A stretch of DNA of 64,000 nt from Psychrobacillus sp. FSL H8-0483. Lineage in GTDB: Bacteria; Bacillota; Bacilli; Bacillales_A; Planococcaceae. The notes beneath the pieces are model-generated. The model was not told the origin of the DNA. It saw only the letters and a program-made list of their open reading frames with translations, and did not search any database. The position numbers and the translations under genes were made by a program. Within the stretch, counting starts at the first letter, position 1. Every line of letters starts with the position of its first letter. The stretch spans positions 1,161,501-1,225,500 of the forward strand of contig NZ_CP152052.1 of the NCBI RefSeq assembly GCF_038637725.1. Reading direction: 5' to 3'. Of the stretch, positions 1-8,383 are shown piece by piece.

Positions 1-516
1 TAAAAGAACTTGCCCTCTTAAAGAAGGATCCCAAAGTGTTTCCCAGCTTTCAAAAGTTTGTCCATCGAGCAATGTAGGATTAAAAACAATTCCTACTGTT
101 CCCCAGAAATATGGGATCGAATATTTATTTTTGGGGTCAAATGATAAATCTAAAAAGTAAGGGTCAATATTTTTTAAGTTTGGAATCTTTGTATGATCAA
201 TCGAAAGAAGTAAATCTTTTTCCTTCATTTTCTCAATTGCGTATTCAGAAGGAATCGCAATATCATACGAAGTACCACCTTGCTCTATTTTCGTCATCAT
301 TGCTTCGTTTGAGTCAAATGTTTCATACACAACACGGTAGCCTGATTCTTCTTCAAACTGAGCAATCAAATCTGGATCGATGTATTCTCCCCAGTTAAAT
401 ATAGTTACCGTATCACTACCAGCCTTACCAGAGCTTTTATCCAAATAATCATTTACTATAAATAAAACGATACAAACGATCAAGATAGCTATCGACGCTC
501 TAAGTATGTCTTTCAT
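1..516 (-). CDS. potD: Spermidine/putrescine ABC transporter substrate-binding protein PotD (partial, C-terminus outside window)
   Basis: Extracytoplasmic polyamine receptor that delivers spermidine or putrescine to the PotBC permease. Only the first 172 codons are in the window. The frame reads through FNWGEYIDPDLIAQFEEE, then EQGGTSYDIAIPSEYA and YFWGTVGIVFNP, which are typical PotD segments of the periplasmic-binding-protein fold. The ATG at 516-514 overlaps the potC stop codon as ATGA, so the two are translationally coupled. The N-terminus (about residues 4-22) is a hydrophobic stretch with a single Cys at residue 15 inside it rather than at a clean lipobox. It may be a membrane anchor, or an unusual lipoprotein signal. 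It is the last gene of the potABCD operon. Confidence 0.9.
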   Translation of the reverse strand, partial: MKDILRASIAILIVCIVLFIVNDYLDKSSGKAGSDTVTIFNWGEYIDPDLIAQFEEESGYRVVYETFDSNEAMMTKIEQGGTSYDIAIPSEYAIEKMKEKDLLLSIDHTKIPNLKNIDPYFLDLSFDPKNKYSIPYFWGTVGIVFNPTLLDGQTFESWETLWDPSLRGQVLL

Positions 517-1316
517 TTTCGTACCCCCATTCCGATAGGGTTTTTCCCGCGTTGGCTTATAAAGTAATAACCCACAACGAGAACAAGTGTCACGATAAAG
601 ATTATGCCGGATAATGCATTAATCGTTAGAGTGATGCCTGCACGTGCCATCGAGTATATTTCAACAGAAAGTGTGCTAAAACCATTTCCTGTTACAAAAA
701 AGGTTACAGCAAAATCATCTAAGGAATACGTAAGTGCTAGAAAGAAACCTGCAAAAATTCCCGGTTTGATAAATGGAATAATAACGCGTGTTAATATATC
801 TCTTTTAGTAGCACCTAAATCAGCGGCCGCGTCTATTAATGAGCTATTCATTTCTTGCAGCTTAGGTAATACCATAAGCACAACGATTGGAATACTAAAA
901 GCAATATGTGAAATTAAAACGGATGCAAATCCAAGTTTCACTCCAATCATCGTAAATAAGATTAAGAAAGAAGCACCAATTACAACATCAGGACTTACGA
1001 TTAATACATTATTTAACGATAATATGGAATTACGTAGCGATTTGTTACGCATGTAAACGATACCGAGCGAACCAAATACTCCAATTATTGTAGATAGTAG
1101 TGCCGAAAGAAGCGCTACAATCACCGTATTAATAAGAATCATCATAAGTCGTGTATCCGAAAACACAGCAGCGTAATGTTCTAGCGTGAAAGATTCAAAA
1201 TCATTCATGCTGCCGCCACTATTGAAAGAGTAAAAGATTAAGTAAAAGATGGGTGCATACAAAATGACAAAAACAAGGACTAAGTACAGTTTTGCTGTTC
1301 TACTAGTTTTTTCCAT
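513..1316 (-). CDS. potC: Polyamine ABC transporter permease PotC
   Basis: Second inner-membrane permease subunit of the spermidine/putrescine importer. The 267-residue product has about six membrane segments. The ABC-permease EAA-type loop is seen near residues 160-180 as DAAADLGATKRDILTRVIIPF, which docks on the PotA ATPase. Length is normal for the family. The start overlaps the end of potB by 14 bp and the stop overlaps the potD start by 3 bp, as expected for a tightly coupled operon. PotB/PotC order and the neighbouring potA and potD make the assignment firm, although the exact polyamine preference cannot be read from the sequence. Confidence 0.92.
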   Translation of the reverse strand: MEKTSRTAKLYLVLVFVILYAPIFYLIFYSFNSGGSMNDFESFTLEHYAAVFSDTRLMMILINTVIVALLSALLSTIIGVFGSLGIVYMRNKSLRNSILSLNNVLIVSPDVVIGASFLILFTMIGVKLGFASVLISHIAFSIPIVVLMVLPKLQEMNSSLIDAAADLGATKRDILTRVIIPFIKPGIFAGFFLALTYSLDDFAVTFFVTGNGFSTLSVEIYSMARAGITLTINALSGIIFIVTLVLVVGYYFISQRGKNPIGMGVRK

Positions 1317-2124
1317 TAGAAGTAGCCCCCTTGTCTCTCTGACCAGTAATAATCATTATAATGACCATAAATATAATTAGGAACACGGCAATTGTTGAAC
1401 CCATTCCCCAGTTCTGAGTTACTAGAAATTGTTGCTCAATAGCAGTTCCTAGTGTAATTACTTTGTTCCCCGCAATTAATCGCGTAATCATAAATAGCGA
1501 AAGGGAAGGAATGAATACCGCTTGAATTCCAGCCTTAACCCCATTTACTGTTAAGGGGAAAATAACCTTTGAAAAGGTTGTCCAACTGGAAGCACCTAAA
1601 TCTCTACTCGCATCGATTAACGATGGGTTTAATTTATCAAGAGAGTTAAAGATAGGTAAGATCATAAATGGAATAAAAATATAAACAGATACAAAAATAA
1701 AACTAAAGTCTGTAAATAATATTTGTGTTTCCTTCATACCAAAAACATTTAAAAATGCATTAACCGGTCCGTACAATCCAAAAATTCCAATGAATGCATA
1801 CGTTTTTAAAAGTAAGTTAATCCAAGATGGAATGATGATAAGTAATAACCATAACTGTTTATGTCTTGTTTTTGTCAGTAGATAAGCAGTTGGGTATGCC
1901 ACAAATAATGAAAACAGAGTAATAAGAAATGCATACCAGAAAGAACTAAGAGTTAACTTTAAATAGACAGAAGTAAAGAAGTTTTTATAATTGTCTAATG
2001 TGAAATTACCGCTTAAATCGAAAAAAGAATAATAGGTGATCAAAGCAATTGGAGCAATTACAAAAAGAACAATCCAAACAAAATAAGGTATTAAATAAAA
2101 CCTCTTCGTATTTTTAGTTTGCAT
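1303..2124 (-). CDS. potB: Polyamine ABC transporter permease PotB
   Basis: First permease subunit of the polyamine importer, 273 residues, six predicted membrane helices. The EAA loop reads [20 protein letters not shown]. The start used here is the ATG at 2124-2122 (protein begins [10 protein letters not shown]). It follows a GGAGAAG Shine-Dalgarno lying inside the end of potA and overlaps the potA stop. An upstream in-frame start at 2178 would extend it 18 residues into potA and has no better ribosome site. The protein pairs with PotC to form the translocation channel. Confidence 0.92.
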   Translation of the reverse strand: MQTKNTKRFYLIPYFVWIVLFVIAPIALITYYSFFDLSGNFTLDNYKNFFTSVYLKLTLSSFWYAFLITLFSLFVAYPTAYLLTKTRHKQLWLLLIIIPSWINLLLKTYAFIGIFGLYGPVNAFLNVFGMKETQILFTDFSFIFVSVYIFIPFMILPIFNSLDKLNPSLIDASRDLGASSWTTFSKVIFPLTVNGVKAGIQAVFIPSLSLFMITRLIAGNKVITLGTAIEQQFLVTQNWGMGSTIAVFLIIFMVIIMIITGQRDKGATSNGKN

Positions 2125-3220
2125 AAGCGTCTTCTCCATAAGACTCAAGTCGCTTATCAAATTCTTCTTCTGTTTCATTTAGACGCATAACATGAATAGC
2201 TTCTGGGTCAAAGTCTAGCCCGATAAATTCTCCAACTTCTGCTTTTTTCGTAGAATGAACAAGCCATTCATTTCCTTCATCGTCATAAGTAGAGAGTTCG
2301 TAGTGAACTCCTCTAAATAACTGTGTATCTACTTTAACCTTCATTTTTCCATTCTCAACTGTAGTAATTTCTAAGTCTTCAGGGCGAATGACAACATCTA
2401 TTTTTTCATTTGGATTAAGCCCTTGATCGACACATTCGAATTCTTTTCCACCGATATGTATACGGAAGTCAGCTACCATTGTTCCGGAAACGATATTAGA
2501 TTCTCCAATAAAATCTGCAACAAATCGGTTAATTGGTTCATCGTAAATATCCATTGGAGTTCCACTTTGCTCGATATTACCAGCGTTTAAAACGAAGATT
2601 TCATCAGACATAGCCAGTGCTTCTTCTTGGTCATGTGTAACAAAAATAAAAGTCTTGCCAAGTCTTTGTTGAAGCTCGCGAAGCTCATATTGCATTTCAG
2701 AACGTAGTTTTAAGTCTAGAGCTGAAAGTGGCTCATCTAGTAAAATGATTTCAGGATCATTTACGATTGCGCGGGCAATTGCTACACGTTGTCTTTGACC
2801 ACCCGACATTTCGGCAATTTCTCTATTTTCATATCCACTTAAGTTGACAAACTTGAGTGCTTCTAAAACTTTTTGTTCAATCTCTTTTTTTCCTAATTTT
2901 TTTATACGAAGTCCAAATGCTATATTTTCAAAAACATTTAAGTGAGGAAATAAGGCATAGTCCTGAAATACTGTATTAACTTGTCTTTCGTTTGCGGGTA
3001 CATTATTAATTAATTTCCCATTGAAATATATGCTTCCACTAGATGGCTGCATAAAGCCTGCTATTAATCGCAAAATGGTCGTTTTTCCACAACCAGATGG
3101 TCCTAGTAAAGTGTAGAATTTACCACGTTCTAACTCAAAGTTAATATTTTTTAAAACAGTAGTTTCTTCGTCATAGTTTTTTGTCACATTCTCGAAACGA
3201 ATGATGGGTGTCTCTGTCAT
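2114..3220 (-). CDS. potA: Polyamine ABC transporter ATP-binding protein PotA
   Basis: Cytoplasmic ATPase that powers polyamine uptake, 368 residues. The nucleotide-binding domain (about residues 5-235) has Walker [11 protein letters not shown]-loop FQDYALFPH, signature MSGGQRQRV, Walker [12 protein letters not shown] and switch His in [11 protein letters not shown]-terminal TOBE-type regulatory domain (about 275-345) follows, usual for the PotA/MalK group. The first gene of potABCD; ATG is preceded by GGAGGT. About 215 bp separate it from the upstream XRE-cupin regulator gene, and that gap contains a family C inverted-repeat element, so the operon promoter or readthrough region is altered by this element. 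Confidence 0.95.
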   Translation of the reverse strand: MTETPIIRFENVTKNYDEETTVLKNINFELERGKFYTLLGPSGCGKTTILRLIAGFMQPSSGSIYFNGKLINNVPANERQVNTVFQDYALFPHLNVFENIAFGLRIKKLGKKEIEQKVLEALKFVNLSGYENREIAEMSGGQRQRVAIARAIVNDPEIILLDEPLSALDLKLRSEMQYELRELQQRLGKTFIFVTHDQEEALAMSDEIFVLNAGNIEQSGTPMDIYDEPINRFVADFIGESNIVSGTMVADFRIHIGGKEFECVDQGLNPNEKIDVVIRPEDLEITTVENGKMKVKVDTQLFRGVHYELSTYDDEGNEWLVHSTKKAEVGEFIGLDFDPEAIHVMRLNETEEEFDKRLESYGEDAYAN

Positions 3221-3240
3221 AATAAACCTCCAATTTTTAT

Positions 3241-3372
3241 TTTAGGGCTCTGTTAAACGATCATGCGTGTAGTTACCTGCCGAAAATCCGGATTTTTGTA
3301 GGAACTATTTGCTAAATTCTCTTAGCGGCTAGAGGGACACTTTTTCAGTTCCCTCTAATTTAACAGAGCCTA
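3241..3372. repeat. Family C small inverted-repeat element (MITE-like), copy 1
   Basis: The segment is bounded by GGCTCTGTTAAA on the left and its reverse complement TTTAACAGAGCC on the right, with no coding capacity between. An internal stretch, GATTTTCGGCAGGTAAC read on the minus strand, is shared with the copy at 53.19-53.30 kb. It lies between potA and its regulator gene. No transposase is present in the window, so it would be non-autonomous. Confidence 0.65.
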
Positions 3373-3437
3373 TTTGATAAGTAAGTATCAGCTTTTTACA
3401 ATTATCTATCCATTCCACAAATCGCCTAACGCTCTTC

Positions 3438-3980
3438 TTATAAGTAAGAATTTGTAACGACATAAATTACTTGTGCATCTTCATCAGAACCATTTTGTAA
3501 TAGATGGTGATCGGATGCATCAAAATAGAGAGATTCCCCTTTAGAAGCAAAATAATGTTGTTTACCTAGTGTTAACTCCACTTTTCCTTGTAATACAAAT
3601 ATAAACGTTTGGGATAAGGAGGGCTCGAACTGTTTAAATTGTCCACCTGTTCCTAAAGAAATAAGTACTGGTTCCATTTCATTTTCATTTGATTCAGATA
3701 TGAGCCAGTGAAGTTTATATTTCTTTTCTACATCTACAAAAATCGTTTGTTCTTCTTTTTCATACACAACCTTTGTTCGAGCCTGTTCGTCATCAAAAAA
3801 GTCTTTTGGTTTAGAACCCAGCACATTTAAAATAGAAAAAAGCGTTTCAATGGAAGGTGAGTTAATATCTCTTTCTAATTGAGAAATAAATCCTTTACTT
3901 AAATCAGTTCTTTCACCTAATTCTTCTTGGGTTAATCCTTTTTCCAAACGTAATCTTTTAATTTTTTTGCCTATTTGCAT
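3438..3980 (-). CDS. XRE-family regulator with C-terminal cupin domain, probable polyamine-uptake regulator (PuuR-like)
   Basis: 180-residue regulator. Residues about 6-60 form an XRE helix-turn-helix (LRLEKGLTQEELGERTDLSKGFISQLERD split over the domain), and residues about 105-175 form a small beta-barrel cupin (FEPSLSQTFIFVLQGKVEL, ending ASDHHLLQNGS). This architecture is shared with PuuR-type regulators found next to potABCD in Bacillales and Listeria. Its location directly upstream of potA on the same strand suggests that it controls the transporter and may be the first gene of the operon. ATG is preceded by AGGAG. Direct repeats in its own promoter suggest autoregulation. The ligand is not visible from sequence. 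Confidence 0.85.
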   Translation of the reverse strand: MQIGKKIKRLRLEKGLTQEELGERTDLSKGFISQLERDINSPSIETLFSILNVLGSKPKDFFDDEQARTKVVYEKEEQTIFVDVEKKYKLHWLISESNENEMEPVLISLGTGGQFKQFEPSLSQTFIFVLQGKVELTLGKQHYFASKGESLYFDASDHHLLQNGSDEDAQVIYVVTNSYL

Positions 3981-4028
3981 AATTATAAGGCTCCTTCTAA
4001 ATAAGATGCAGAGCTATCTTATAAAATA

Positions 4029-4065
4029 AAGTTTATTTTAACACAACTTTAAGTTTACTTTAACA
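4029..4065 (-). promoter_or_regulatory. Direct-repeat operator candidate upstream of the XRE-cupin regulator
   Basis: Two near-identical 15-mers, AAGTTTATTTTAACA (4029-4043) and AAGTTTACTTTAACA (4051-4065), start 22 bp apart, about two helical turns. They lie about 50-85 bp upstream of the regulator start, next to an AT-rich TATAAG-like -10 on the minus strand. The arrangement is what an autoregulating XRE dimer pair would bind. Confidence 0.5.
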
Positions 4066-4176
4066 ACTTATATGAATTATTTTAAAAATATTTTTTCCAA
4101 TTGGATTTTTAACAGGGGACAGTTATTTGGGTGGTGCATAAACTAAATGTGGACGAAAGGAAAAGGGGAGAAATGA

Positions 4177-4629
4177 ATGCGCTTAAGAGAGGAGTTACCC
4201 GAGTTTTCTCGGACTACTCAATGGATGAATGGAAATGTAACAAAGTTGAATTTAATAGGAGAGGTTCCTATTCTAGTTCACTTTTGGTCAGTGAGTTGCC
4301 ATGTTTGTGAAGGGGCATTTAAAATCATTAATGATTGGAAAAGAATTTATGGTGATAAATTTAAGCTCGTTGGAGTGCATATGCCTAGGTCAAAAGAGGA
4401 TGTTAATAATCGCCTTATCCAAGCGAAGGCTTTTCAAATGAATATGACCAACCCAATCTGTCTAGATCATAATTTAGAGATTACACAAAAATATCAAAAT
4501 CGAGTAGTTCCAACTTATTATTTGTTTGATAAGCAAGGATTATTACGACATATCCAAATTGGAGAGCTTGGATTGAAAATGTTAGAAAAACGTTTAGTGC
4601 TTCTTATGAATGAATCAAAAAAATATTAG
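4177..4629 (+). CDS. TlpA-like thioredoxin-family protein
   Basis: 150-residue thioredoxin-fold protein. The redox motif is SCHVC, that is Cys-x-x-Cys, around residue 40 after VPILVHFWSVS. The cis-proline segment VVPTYYLFDKQG follows near residues 108-119. This matches the TlpA/ResA-like redoxin family. No signal peptide or lipobox is visible, so it probably acts in the cytoplasm, unlike ResA. ATG follows AGGGGAG with good spacing. It is a single gene between the pot regulator and ktrC, followed by a weak hairpin with AAGAAC/GTTCTT arms at about 4631-4653. The substrate is unknown. Confidence 0.8.
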   Translation: MRLREELPEFSRTTQWMNGNVTKLNLIGEVPILVHFWSVSCHVCEGAFKIINDWKRIYGDKFKLVGVHMPRSKEDVNNRLIQAKAFQMNMTNPICLDHNLEITQKYQNRVVPTYYLFDKQGLLRHIQIGELGLKMLEKRLVLLMNESKKY

Positions 4630-4730
4630 GAAGAACCATTTTTTTGTTCTTAATACTTCTACGGCAACTCTTCGCAGAAAGAACTAGGTTGTGTTAAACT
4701 AGGTGCATTGGATTTCTAGGAGGCTAGTGT

Positions 4731-5390
4731 ATGCATAAAGAATTTGTTGTAATTGGATTAGGTCGATTTGGAGGAAGTATTGTAAAAGAATTAGTCGATC
4801 AAGGCGCGGATGTAATGGCGATAGACAAAGTGTCTGAACGCGTAGACGCATTTGCTTCCATTGCACGGCAAGCAGTTGTAGCGGATACAACAGATGAATC
4901 TGTCTTGAAGTCTCTTGGTATTCGAAATTTTGAGCATGTGATTGTTGCTATTGGAGATGATATTCAATCCAGTATTTTAACTACTTTAATGCTAAAAGAA
5001 ATTGGCGTGAAGAAAATTACGGTGAAAGCACAAAATGATTATCATGAAAAAGTACTTCGTAAAATTGGTGCAGATAAAGTTGTACATCCCGAACGAGACA
5101 TGGGGATCCGTATCGCGAATAATATTATATCTAATAATGTACTTGACTACCTGGAACTTTCTGATGAGCATTCAATTATAGAAATAATAGCAAATGAGAA
5201 AATTGCAGGACACTCTATTATAAATTTAGATATACGTGCAACGTATGGAATTAATATTGTTGCAGTTAAACGAGGAAATAACATTATTGTCTCTCCACAA
5301 GCAGATGAAAAGCTTCAGTTAAACGATGTACTTATTATCATTGGGGCAGATGTAGATATTAATCGTTTCGAAAAGAAAGTGCTCTCCTAA
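4731..5390 (+). CDS. ktrC: Potassium uptake regulatory subunit KtrC (RCK/TrkA family)
   Basis: Cytoplasmic gating ring of a Ktr potassium transporter, partnering a KtrB/KtrD membrane subunit that is not in this window. The 219-residue protein has an RCK-N Rossmann domain with GLGRFGGSI at residues 9-17 and acidic AIDK after the second strand, and an RCK-C domain from about residue 135. Length matches KtrA/KtrC. The neighbouring rnjA, convergent and sharing a terminator, is the same arrangement as ktrC (ykqB)-rnjA in B. subtilis, which supports KtrC over KtrA. ATG has an AGGAGG ribosome site. By family knowledge it binds ATP/ADP and c-di-AMP. Confidence 0.92.
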   Translation: MHKEFVVIGLGRFGGSIVKELVDQGADVMAIDKVSERVDAFASIARQAVVADTTDESVLKSLGIRNFEHVIVAIGDDIQSSILTTLMLKEIGVKKITVKAQNDYHEKVLRKIGADKVVHPERDMGIRIANNIISNNVLDYLELSDEHSIIEIIANEKIAGHSIINLDIRATYGINIVAVKRGNNIIVSPQADEKLQLNDVLIIIGADVDINRFEKKVLS

Positions 5391-5392
5391 AG

Positions 5393-5432
5393 AAAAATGC
5401 CAGAAGGAACTATATTCCTCTGGCATTTTTTT
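5393..5432. terminator. Bidirectional terminator between ktrC and rnjA
   Basis: Stem AAAATGCCAGA / TCTGGCATTTT with an A tract on the left and a T tract on the right. It serves the two convergent genes. Confidence 0.9.
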
Positions 5433-5436
5433 ATTT

Positions 5437-7104
5437 TTATACTTCCATAATAATAGGTAATATCATCGGGCGACGCTTTGTTTTTTCATATAAATATGGG
5501 CTCAAAACATCTGTAATTTCATTTTTCAGCTCAGACCAATCAATTGGTTTATCTTGAAGTGTGAAACGTAGATGTTTATTTAACATTTGCTGTGCTTCAT
5601 TAATCATTGTACCGGATTCACGCATATAAACGAATCCGCGTGAGATAATATCTGGACCAGAAACTATTTTCTTTCTTTCCATGTCTGCACTCACAACGAC
5701 AATAACTAGCCCTTCTTCAGATAAAATACGACGATCTCTTAAAACGATATTACCAATATCGCCAATTCCACTTCCATCGATATATACATCTCCAGAAGGA
5801 ATACGACCTGCTACATGTGCCTCATTGGCACTTAGAGCAAGAACATCTCCATTCTCCATAATAAATGTATTGTCAGGAGCTACATCACAATCAACAGCTA
5901 GCTCTGTATGAATTTTTAACATACGGTACTCACCGTGAATTGGCATAAAGAATTTCGGTTTCATCAATCGGAGCATCAGTTTTTGTTCTTCTTGAGAACC
6001 ATGTCCAGAGGTATGGATATTATTCAAAGAACCATGTATTACTTCTGCTCCTGCACGGAATAGTAAGTTAATCGTACGATTAACGCTTGCTCTATTACCT
6101 GGGATTGGAGAAGAAGAAAAGACAACAGTATCTCCTGGTTGAATCTGAATTTGACGATGTGTACCATTTGCAATTCTGGACAGAGCTGCCATTGGTTCAC
6201 CTTGACTACCTGTACAAAGTATTAATACTTCGTTTGCAGGCAATCGATTTAGAGCACTCACATCAACAAATGTTTCTTTTGGAGCTGTAATATAACCAAG
6301 CTCACGTCCAATTGTAATGGCATTATCCATACTTCGACCAAATACAGCAATTTTACGATTGTGTTGTACTGCAGAATCTGTTACTTGTTGTAGTCTATGA
6401 ATATTAGATGCAAAAGTAGCAAAGATAATACGGCCATTTACTTTACGGAAAATGGAATCCATACTTTCTCCAACTTTGCGTTCAGACATGGTGAAATTAG
6501 GAATTTCCGCATTTGTACTATCTGAAAGTAAACATAGAACTCCATCACGACCAATTTCAGCCATTTTAGTTAAATTTGCTGGCTCTCCAACTGGTGTAAA
6601 ATCAAACTTGAAATCCCCAGTGTGAACAATATTACCTGGTGGTGTTTTAACAACAATCCCATAAGCATCAGGTATACTATGCGTAGTTCTAAAGAAACTC
6701 ACGGCTGTTTTTCTAAATTTAATCACATCAGCTTCTTCTATTACATGCATTTTCGTTTGTCGAAGTAAGCCATGTTCTTCTAATTTATTTCGTAATAAAC
6801 CAAGAGCTAGTTTACCACCATAAACGGGTACATTTAGTTGTTTAAGTAAGTATGGTATCCCACCAATATGATCTTCGTGACCATGCGTGATAAATAGCCC
6901 TTTAATTTTATCCACGTTTTTCACTAAGTAAGTGTAATCTGGAATAACATAGTCTATTCCTAATAGATCGTCTTCAGGAAATTTGATCCCTGCATCTATT
7001 AAAATAATCTCATCTTGAAATTGAACACCATAAGTGTTTTTGCCGATTTCGCCTAGTCCGCCGAGGGCGAAAACCGCAGTTTGATCATTTTTTACAAATT
7101 TCAT
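5437..7104 (-). CDS. rnjA: Ribonuclease J1
   Basis: 555-residue metallo-beta-lactamase/beta-CASP nuclease with endonuclease and 5'-3' exonuclease activity, central to mRNA turnover and 16S rRNA 5' maturation. The zinc site is HGHEDHIGG around residues 74-82, with further His/Asp ligands in HTGDFKFD. The beta-CASP part includes [13 protein letters not shown] and GRSMDNA, and the C-terminal part contains [10 protein letters not shown]. Full length compared with B. subtilis RNase J1. It begins 3 bp after the rpoY stop, so the two form the usual rpoY-rnjA operon. It ends against a shared terminator with ktrC. Confidence 0.97.
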   Translation of the reverse strand: MKFVKNDQTAVFALGGLGEIGKNTYGVQFQDEIILIDAGIKFPEDDLLGIDYVIPDYTYLVKNVDKIKGLFITHGHEDHIGGIPYLLKQLNVPVYGGKLALGLLRNKLEEHGLLRQTKMHVIEEADVIKFRKTAVSFFRTTHSIPDAYGIVVKTPPGNIVHTGDFKFDFTPVGEPANLTKMAEIGRDGVLCLLSDSTNAEIPNFTMSERKVGESMDSIFRKVNGRIIFATFASNIHRLQQVTDSAVQHNRKIAVFGRSMDNAITIGRELGYITAPKETFVDVSALNRLPANEVLILCTGSQGEPMAALSRIANGTHRQIQIQPGDTVVFSSSPIPGNRASVNRTINLLFRAGAEVIHGSLNNIHTSGHGSQEEQKLMLRLMKPKFFMPIHGEYRMLKIHTELAVDCDVAPDNTFIMENGDVLALSANEAHVAGRIPSGDVYIDGSGIGDIGNIVLRDRRILSEEGLVIVVVSADMERKKIVSGPDIISRGFVYMRESGTMINEAQQMLNKHLRFTLQDKPIDWSELKNEITDVLSPYLYEKTKRRPMILPIIMEV

Positions 7105-7107
7105 AGG

Positions 7108-7317
7108 TTATATCTTCTCTACTTTAAAATTCGGGCTTGCTTGTTCGTACTCTAAATGACTACCTTCAAGCAACTGAATTAGTTCGATATTATATTTACG
7201 ATCTTTTAGCAGAGCACGGACATCACGCTCTGAATCTGCTTCAACGTATAGACTCTTAGTGTTTTCGCGAACTGGTACCTCTAGTGCATTTTCTTGATAA
7301 TAAACTTTAAAAATCAT
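7108..7317 (-). CDS. rpoY: DNA-dependent RNA polymerase auxiliary subunit epsilon (YkzG/RpoY)
   Basis: 69-residue small RNA polymerase subunit found in Firmicutes. The sequence [19 protein letters not shown], then [23 protein letters not shown], matches the family end to end. Start chosen at 7317, where ATG follows GGAGAG. An in-frame start 36 bp upstream lacks a ribosome site and would exceed the family's usual length. It is cotranscribed with rnjA. A TGATAATAT extended -10-like sequence about 45 bp upstream could be its own promoter, below the terminator that follows the small basic peptide gene. Confidence 0.93.
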   Translation of the reverse strand: MIFKVYYQENALEVPVRENTKSLYVEADSERDVRALLKDRKYNIELIQLLEGSHLEYEQASPNFKVEKI

Positions 7318-7387
7318 TTTATACTCTCCTTTTTCACGTTCAAAATAAATCAATTCTCTTTATATTATCACGCTAGTTCTTTAAAAT

Positions 7388-7416
7388 AAAGAAAAGCCCT
7401 TCATTTTTTGAAGGGC
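7388..7416 (-). terminator. Terminator or attenuator after the small basic peptide gene
   Basis: Stem GCCCTTCA / TGAAGGGC (7396-7415). Read on the minus strand it is followed by TTTTC and a T-rich run, and there is no T run on the plus-strand side. It lies 8 bp after the stop of the 23-residue ORF and about 75 bp before rpoY. Confidence 0.7.
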
Positions 7417-7423
7417 ACTGAAT

Positions 7424-7495
7424 TTAAGCGATTGTTTTTTTTCTGAGTATTCCGCCGAGCCGTCTCAACCATTTTCTTTTAAGGCGTTTCAACAT
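7424..7495 (-). CDS. Putative 23-residue highly basic peptide (leader peptide or microprotein)
   Basis: The minus strand encodes MLKRLKRKWLRRLGGILRK plus KTIA, with 10 Lys/Arg in 23 residues and leucines spaced as in an amphipathic helix. I do not recognise it. Support comes from the signals around it: ATG is preceded at 7 nt by AAGGAGTG (7503-7510), a TTTACA-N17-TATACT promoter lies just upstream, and a hairpin terminator follows the stop. Two readings remain possible: a true small protein, or a leader peptide controlling readthrough into rpoY-rnjA. It is too short for standard gene calling. Confidence 0.5.
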   Translation of the reverse strand: MLKRLKRKWLRRLGGILRKKTIA

Positions 7496-7517
7496 GGCAC
7501 TTCACTCCTTATTACTT

Positions 7518-7546
7518 AGTATATACAAAATATTTTATTGTGTAAA
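7518..7546 (-). promoter_or_regulatory. SigA promoter for the small basic peptide (and possibly rpoY-rnjA)
   Basis: Minus strand: -35 TTTACA (7546-7541), 17-bp spacer, -10 TATACT (7523-7518). The predicted transcript starts just before the Shine-Dalgarno, leaving a very short leader. Confidence 0.65.
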
Positions 7547-7598
7547 GGATTCTTACTGAAAAGTCAAATAATTCGCATTTTAGATAGGGGATTTTTTT

Positions 7599-8372
7599 AT
7601 GGTGAATAAAGTGTTATTTTTCGATATTGATGGAACTATTTTAGATAGTAATAAAAACATTCCGATTGGTGTGGAAGAATCTATCGATAAAGCAAGAAGA
7701 AATGGCCATGAAGTGGTGATTGCAACCGGTAGGTCACCATTTACCGCACAATCTATTTTAGAACAACTAAAAATAGATTCTTTTATATGTTACAATGGGC
7801 AAATTGTCCAGTTTCAAGGGGAGATTATACATAAAGGGATAATCGATAAAAGCGAACTTCAGGATTTAACCGAATTTGCTACTGAACGAGAGCAACCATT
7901 AGTGTACATGGACAGTGATGAAATGGTTTCTAATTTACCTGATCATCATGATGTGGTGGAAAGTATTTCAACATTAAAAATAAAGTTTCCACGTAAGGGT
8001 GAAAATTTTTTTTTAACGAATGATATTCACCAAGCGCTTATTTTTTGTGATATAGAAGAACAAAAGGTATATGAACAAGCATTTCCGAAGTTAAAGTTCG
8101 TCCGTTGGCATCGAGTATCTTGTGACGTACTTCCTAAAGAAGTTTCCAAAGCAACCGGGATTGAAAAACTATTAACACATATACGGAAAACAAAGGAAGA
8201 CGCGGTAGCATTTGGTGATGGATTAAATGATGTAGAAATGCTTCAATATGTAGGTACTGGAGTAGCAATGGGTAACTCAGTACAGGAATTAAAAGAACAT
8301 GCTTCCTTTGTTACGGACCATGTATCAGAAAACGGATTAACAAATGCCATGAAGCATTTAAAGCTAATTTAA
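7599..8372 (+). CDS. HAD-superfamily Cof-type phosphatase (YkrA-like)
   Basis: 257-residue haloacid-dehalogenase phosphatase of the Cof (IIB cap) subfamily. Motif I is FFDIDGTILDSN at residues 7-18, motif II is VIATGRS around residue 40, and the C-terminal metal-binding motif is FGDGLNDVEML near residues 205-215. Family members dephosphorylate sugar phosphates or FMN-type substrates; the substrate here cannot be told. It corresponds by position to ykrA of B. subtilis. The stop is 11 bp before the next gene, a PfkB kinase, so the two probably form an operon. Confidence 0.88.
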   Translation: MVNKVLFFDIDGTILDSNKNIPIGVEESIDKARRNGHEVVIATGRSPFTAQSILEQLKIDSFICYNGQIVQFQGEIIHKGIIDKSELQDLTEFATEREQPLVYMDSDEMVSNLPDHHDVVESISTLKIKFPRKGENFFLTNDIHQALIFCDIEEQKVYEQAFPKLKFVRWHRVSCDVLPKEVSKATGIEKLLTHIRKTKEDAVAFGDGLNDVEMLQYVGTGVAMGNSVQELKEHASFVTDHVSENGLTNAMKHLKLI

Positions 8373-8383
8373 AGGAGTCTTTT

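Noticed and set aside
111-398. 95-codon plus-strand frame at the window start
   Set aside because: Antisense to potD, whose minus-strand translation is unmistakable.
604-1056. 150-codon plus-strand frame opposite potC
   Set aside because: Antisense shadow of a clear membrane permease gene; no start signal.
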